Assembly: GCA_002633005.1 (NCBI GenBank)
Contig: NMRA01000532.1
Location: 124,170 to 188,169 of the forward strand
Length of the DNA: 64,000 nucleotides
Direction of reading: 5' to 3'
DNA from: Phoronis australis
Taxonomy: Eukaryota; Phoronida; Phoronidae
Position 1 is the stretch's first letter. Every line of letters begins with the position of its first letter. Below the pieces are notes generated by a model, which saw nothing but the letters and a program-made list of their open reading frames with translations, searched no databases and was not told the DNA's origin. Below are positions 60,224-64,000 of this stretch, one piece after another. The position numbers and the translations under genes were made by a program.

Positions 60224-61861
60224 CTCACGTCCAATCTGAGTAACGAAAACGTTGACACGAATTCCATAACCATAAGTGACCTCTAAAGCTGAAATTAGTG
60301 TTTCGGCAGGAAACAGTTTTAACGGTAGATTTAGCGGTTACTGCAATATCCTACGCCAGAGTTGCAAAAATGTAAACTTGTAGAACAGCTGCAAGTGCAG
60401 GTAAATGTCTAAATGCACAAAACATTCTTAGTTTCCGATTGAAGCTACCGATCACTTGCATGTTTAACATATGGTGGCGCTTTTTGAATTTTATTGTAAC
60501 AGAGTAGCGGACGAGAAATAAAGAGGAAATTTAGAATCTTTTAGGCTTCATTGTCAACGCGTAAAAACTCTTTGACAATAAAACATTGTTTGTCCGACGG
60601 AACATGCACAAAACACGTCAAAAGAGTTATTACATTTCGTTAAATGAACATGAATTTGATTGCGAAAATACGTCAAAGCAAGTGCATTGTTTACGAAACT
60701 TCCTGCTCTCCACTTGAAATGTCGAATTTATTTCCACAATTGTGGAAATCCCGTGGGTAAAGCAAACAGGTCTGTGTTCAGTTTGATTCTTAGACGTCTA
60801 TGATGAGCACTTAAACAACGGTGGTTAAAAAGTAAGTAAGAACAATATTTTTTACTTCTGAAATATTTTGTGCTTTTCCTTTATTACCGAGTGCATTCCC
60901 TTGTCGCACATAGTTTATCAATATAAGAAACAGCAAAACTTCGTGTGTAGCTCGTGAACGGTAATTATAACAGTTATTGCATTAAGTTCGTCAATTGCTA
61001 AACAAACGAGTTTATGGTTCTTGAAACGTGTGAGTATAAGTAAATAAATGCCTTTAATTATCAGCACTTCAAATGGTCCTGACGCCACAGTTTTCGACAA
61101 GTTCTGTTAAAGCGCTCACCAAGCGCGCATTTTGTGTTCGTCTGCCTCTGAATCAAAGAACTATGTCTACACGTATAGTGAAGAACAAATACGCTTTAGA
61201 GTGGCCATCACCCACCAAGTTCTTTGGGATCACATCAGACTAGTGTTTGCTCAGCACTATTTTTCGTGACTTCACGATGCGATTCATGTGTCTCATGTAC
61301 TTGCCTTTCTAGAAGAATACAGGCACAGTTTTTGGTGTCAGTGTATTGGCTTGCTTTTAAGCTCCATTCACAAAGCACACCTACAGGGTGATGGAAGAAG
61401 TTGCCATCTAGTTTTTCAACGGATATTTCGTATAAATGAAAGCAAGCACTCGTTCTTCAACAAAGCTTTGATAATACTTTTACGTAAAATTGTACATTCC
61501 CTTGAAATGTCAGAGGCGCAATTCCGGAATTATACGGCAAATGTTACAATTATCAAATTATAGTCATTTGACTTATGTTCATACTTACGGTGTAGTTAAA
61601 AATGGCTGTTTCATCTTTTAAAATTTGTTTATAAAAGGTCTATAAATTATTATCTCAGTGCATTTACGACTTCTTTGATAAGGAAATCCCTGAACACTTT
61701 CGGTGCAATTTCCCGAATAGGACAACATCAAACTGAAAACCTGAAGACGGCGTTCGCGGCAGATTGATAAAACGGTTATAAACCCGCCGTTATCATACAA
61801 AACATTTCCGTTTTATCACTCGAAATTGATCTCAATTTGCATCTTGTTCAAACCAGGCGTG
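60224..61861. other. Non-genic sequence, nothing recognised
   Basis: Short open frames only. No repeats with clear ends. Confidence 0.35.
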
Positions 61862-61985
61862 CGTTCAGTAACGGTAGGACCTACGCTAGGACCTAGCTAA
61901 AATCTAGTCTAAGTCACGTGCTCTCAATGATGTAATCATTTAAAATACACGGCAACATCTCACGTAATCTCGCGAGGTCTCTGGG
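61862..61985. mobile_element. Palindromic MITE, copy 5 (partial)
   Basis: Left end cgttcagtaacggtaggacc is clear, and the interior tctcacgtaatctcg block matches copies 2 and 3. The right inverted end is eroded. Confidence 0.5.
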
Positions 61986-62525
61986 CTTCCTAATAACTGC
62001 CAGTACATTTCTGCTTTAGATGAAGCTCTTCAAGATGACTGTCGCCGGCGACTGTTGAGTTTCCTTTCGTGAGTTGTCGCAGGTTGTCCTTGAGGGTGCT
62101 AATGGATTTCGGTGCAATGATATAGTGAAGATTGATTCGAGTGACTAATCTCGACTGCACCTACAAAAGTCCATTAAAATCCTCCCTAACATCTAACATA
62201 TGCTTCAGTCTATGCTTCCGATCGCTTCATCTTTTCGATTTTGACGGCCTCGCGCTCGTAACATGCTTGCATTGGATTGGCAAGGAAGATCTTAATCTTG
62301 CCGTACACATTGACCCTGTAGTCCATACGGTTGCAAATCAAAGATATTTAGCTATGATATCTAGGCAAAAAAAAAACTGTTATTGGCACTTAGAGAAAAA
62401 GACTGGAACTGGATATTTTGTAGATTTCGATACACCGCGGTAAACAAATAAAAATCTCATGAACCCTCACTAAACTAACGTCTAATATGTTTTCAGAGAT
62501 CGAAGCGGATGAAGTCTAGAATTCA

Positions 62526-62696
62526 ATGATGGCTAAGATGCTACGGCTTTTGACGACCGTTATTTGCCTGTACGTCCTTTCCTCAGCCGCCTTAGAGCGA
62601 AACAAATATCATCTTGTTAATAATCAGTATGGCAATTTGCTCATTGCCATTAGCAACGACGTTGCTGAAAATGGTCAACTAATCGACAGGATAAAG
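62526..62696 (+). CDS. First coding exon of a CLCA-type chloride channel regulator
   Basis: 57 codons from tandem ATGs at 62,526 and 62,529 to a canonical donor (ATAAAG then gtaagatt at 62,697), ending in phase 0. Residues 1-22 are a signal peptide (MLRLLTTVICLYVLSSAA). The mature start has the N-terminal CLCA signature NNQYGNLLIAISNDVAENGQ followed by LIDRIK, as in the family's N-terminal metalloprotease-like domain. A possible 5' UTR acceptor (tatgttttcag) lies at about 62,499. CLCA proteins are secreted or membrane-attached metalloproteases that modulate calcium-activated chloride conductance. The catalytic HExxH and VWA domains would be in later exons outside the window. Only this one exon is visible, so the call rests on a short match. 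Confidence 0.7.
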
Positions 62697-63017
62697 GTAA
62701 GATTCAGATTAAGGCGGAGTTTTGTTGTGAACGTGCGTCTCCATATCGCCACAACAAATACTCCGTATTTAACTTGGGTTTTAAGTGACGTCCAGGTGAA
62801 TATTGTCGTGTTTAGGCGGCTTTAAAAAGAACCTGTCCCTTTACTCTCATGAAGAATGTCTCCCAATCTTCCTTACGTACATGTAAGAAGGTTCTATTTC
62901 CGCTACGTCGAAGCCTTTAGCCACTCGAGAAAACGCGTCAGAATTTGTAAGGTTATGTATCCAATCTTAACGTTGAATGAAAATGGCGCATGTGCGCATC
63001 GTCTTTCGCTTGAACTG

Positions 63018-63744
63018 GTGACGGAAATGGCAAGTTATACATGTATGACGAGACTGAATTTATGACTCTGAGAGTGAGAGGTGTAATTTGGATATCATTT
63101 TCGCTAGCAAACAAGCGAAACGAACCTGTAAAAATAATTGCAGACAGTCTGGTACACGTTGTACCAGACGTGCTCACGACCCTCAGGTGGGCTCTTTACA
63201 CTGATCACTTGGAGCCATATTTATGAAATATAGCTAAAACCGAGTTGATGAGCTAAAAACCTAACAGTCTGCCCCAGTTAGTCTCGAACCCACGACCTGG
63301 TCACACTGCCTCCTCAATCAAGCTTTGAGCATCCAGTAAAGTTTCAGCCGTATTAGCTCTTGAACACTCCGCAGAGGTAGNGTGACGGAAATGGCAAGTT
63401 ATACATGTATGACGAGACTGAATTTATCAGTCTGAGAGTGAGAGGTGTAATTTGGATATCATTTTCGCTAGCAAACAAGCGAAACGAACCTGTAAAAATA
63501 ATTGCAGACAGTCTGGTACACGTTGTACCAGACGTGCTCACGACCCTCAGGTAGGCTCTTTACACTGATCACTTGGAGCCATATTTATGAAATATAGCTA
63601 AAACCGAGTTGATGAGCTAAAAACCTAACAGTCTGCCCCAGTTAGTCTCGAACCCACGACCTGGTCACACTGCCTCCTCAATCAAGCTTTGAGCATCCAG
63701 TAAAGTTTCAGCCGTATTAGCTCTTGAACACTCCGCAGAGGTAG
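63018..63744. repeat. Two 363-bp direct repeats joined at a single N
   Basis: 63,018-63,380 and 63,382-63,744 are nearly identical, with few differences (atgact against atcagt near the start; caggtggg against caggtagg). They are separated only by the N at 63,381. Each contains an antisense tRNA-like B box (gtctcgaacccacgacctgg), so the unit includes SINE-like sequence. The N exactly at the boundary suggests an assembly join of two alleles or overlapping contigs instead of a true tandem duplication. It lies in the first intron of the CLCA-type gene. Confidence 0.8.
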
Positions 63745-64000
63745 AGGCGTCGCAACTTTCCTGTCTTATTCTATCCTTTCCTCTCTAATGGAGAATATAG
63801 AACTGTAAATATGACAAGTGTTTGTTGGCTAGCACTGTTCACACAATCGAATTTGCCACCGAAGATTGGATGTCTATCTACCTGCAGTGTGCACTAAATT
63901 GCTTTGCCCGAATGAAGTACAATGTACGTCCACACCTTTACATGTCCTTGTCAAATCTACAGACTTGCGTTCCATAAACGCAAAAAACTTCTCTAGATTT

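Overview
This is animal (metazoan) nuclear DNA, most likely from a marine invertebrate. Genes are split by introns with canonical GT/AG sites, and only a small part of the window is coding. The rest is filled with TIR transposons, MITE-like repeats, Penelope-like and LINE retroelement debris, tRNA-like SINE sequence and microsatellites. Scaffold gaps lie at 20,897-21,076 and 41,803-42,272, with single Ns at 3,426, 55,932 and 63,381. I cannot name the species from sequence alone.

The core is a tandem cluster of two-exon DEG/ENaC (amiloride-sensitive sodium channel, ASIC/FMRFamide-gated channel family) genes on the + strand, at about 9.4-47 kb. The short first exon carries the cytoplasmic His-Gly gating motif. 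The long second exon carries TM1, the Cys-rich extracellular domain and TM2 with a G-V-S selectivity filter. Gene A (9,397-11,970), gene B (13,520-15,839) and gene D (44,679-46,997) look intact. Copy C (26,816-28,018) is frameshifted and truncated, and runs into A' (28,563-29,933), an intact A-type second exon with no exon 1 of its own.

The layout is explained by one tandem duplication of about 18 kb. It runs from inside gene A's intron (about 10,065) to inside exon 2 of a B-type gene, and its junction is visible near 28,014-28,020. The duplicated spacers (about 13.3-26.6 kb and 31.1-44.5 kb) can be compared as filled and empty sites. The comparison shows a 5'-truncated LINE (37,594-38,935), a TTAA-flanked DNA element (41,441-42,342), and THAP-domain, TTAA-flanked (Kolobok-like) elements, one of which is linked to loss of the second gene B. 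A third, partial copy of spacer sequence is scattered over 49-57 kb.

Edges: 1-9.3 kb holds a degraded RNase H LINE, a minisatellite and a MITE. The 47-62 kb region is mostly non-genic, with two more Penelope-like fragments and one unidentified, broken coding stretch (53.3-54.2 kb). At 62,526-62,696 is a first coding exon, with signal peptide, of a CLCA-type (calcium-activated chloride channel regulator) gene whose remainder lies beyond the window. Inside the DEG/ENaC introns is a decayed but protein-like sequence shared by A- and B-type copies, which I could not identify.
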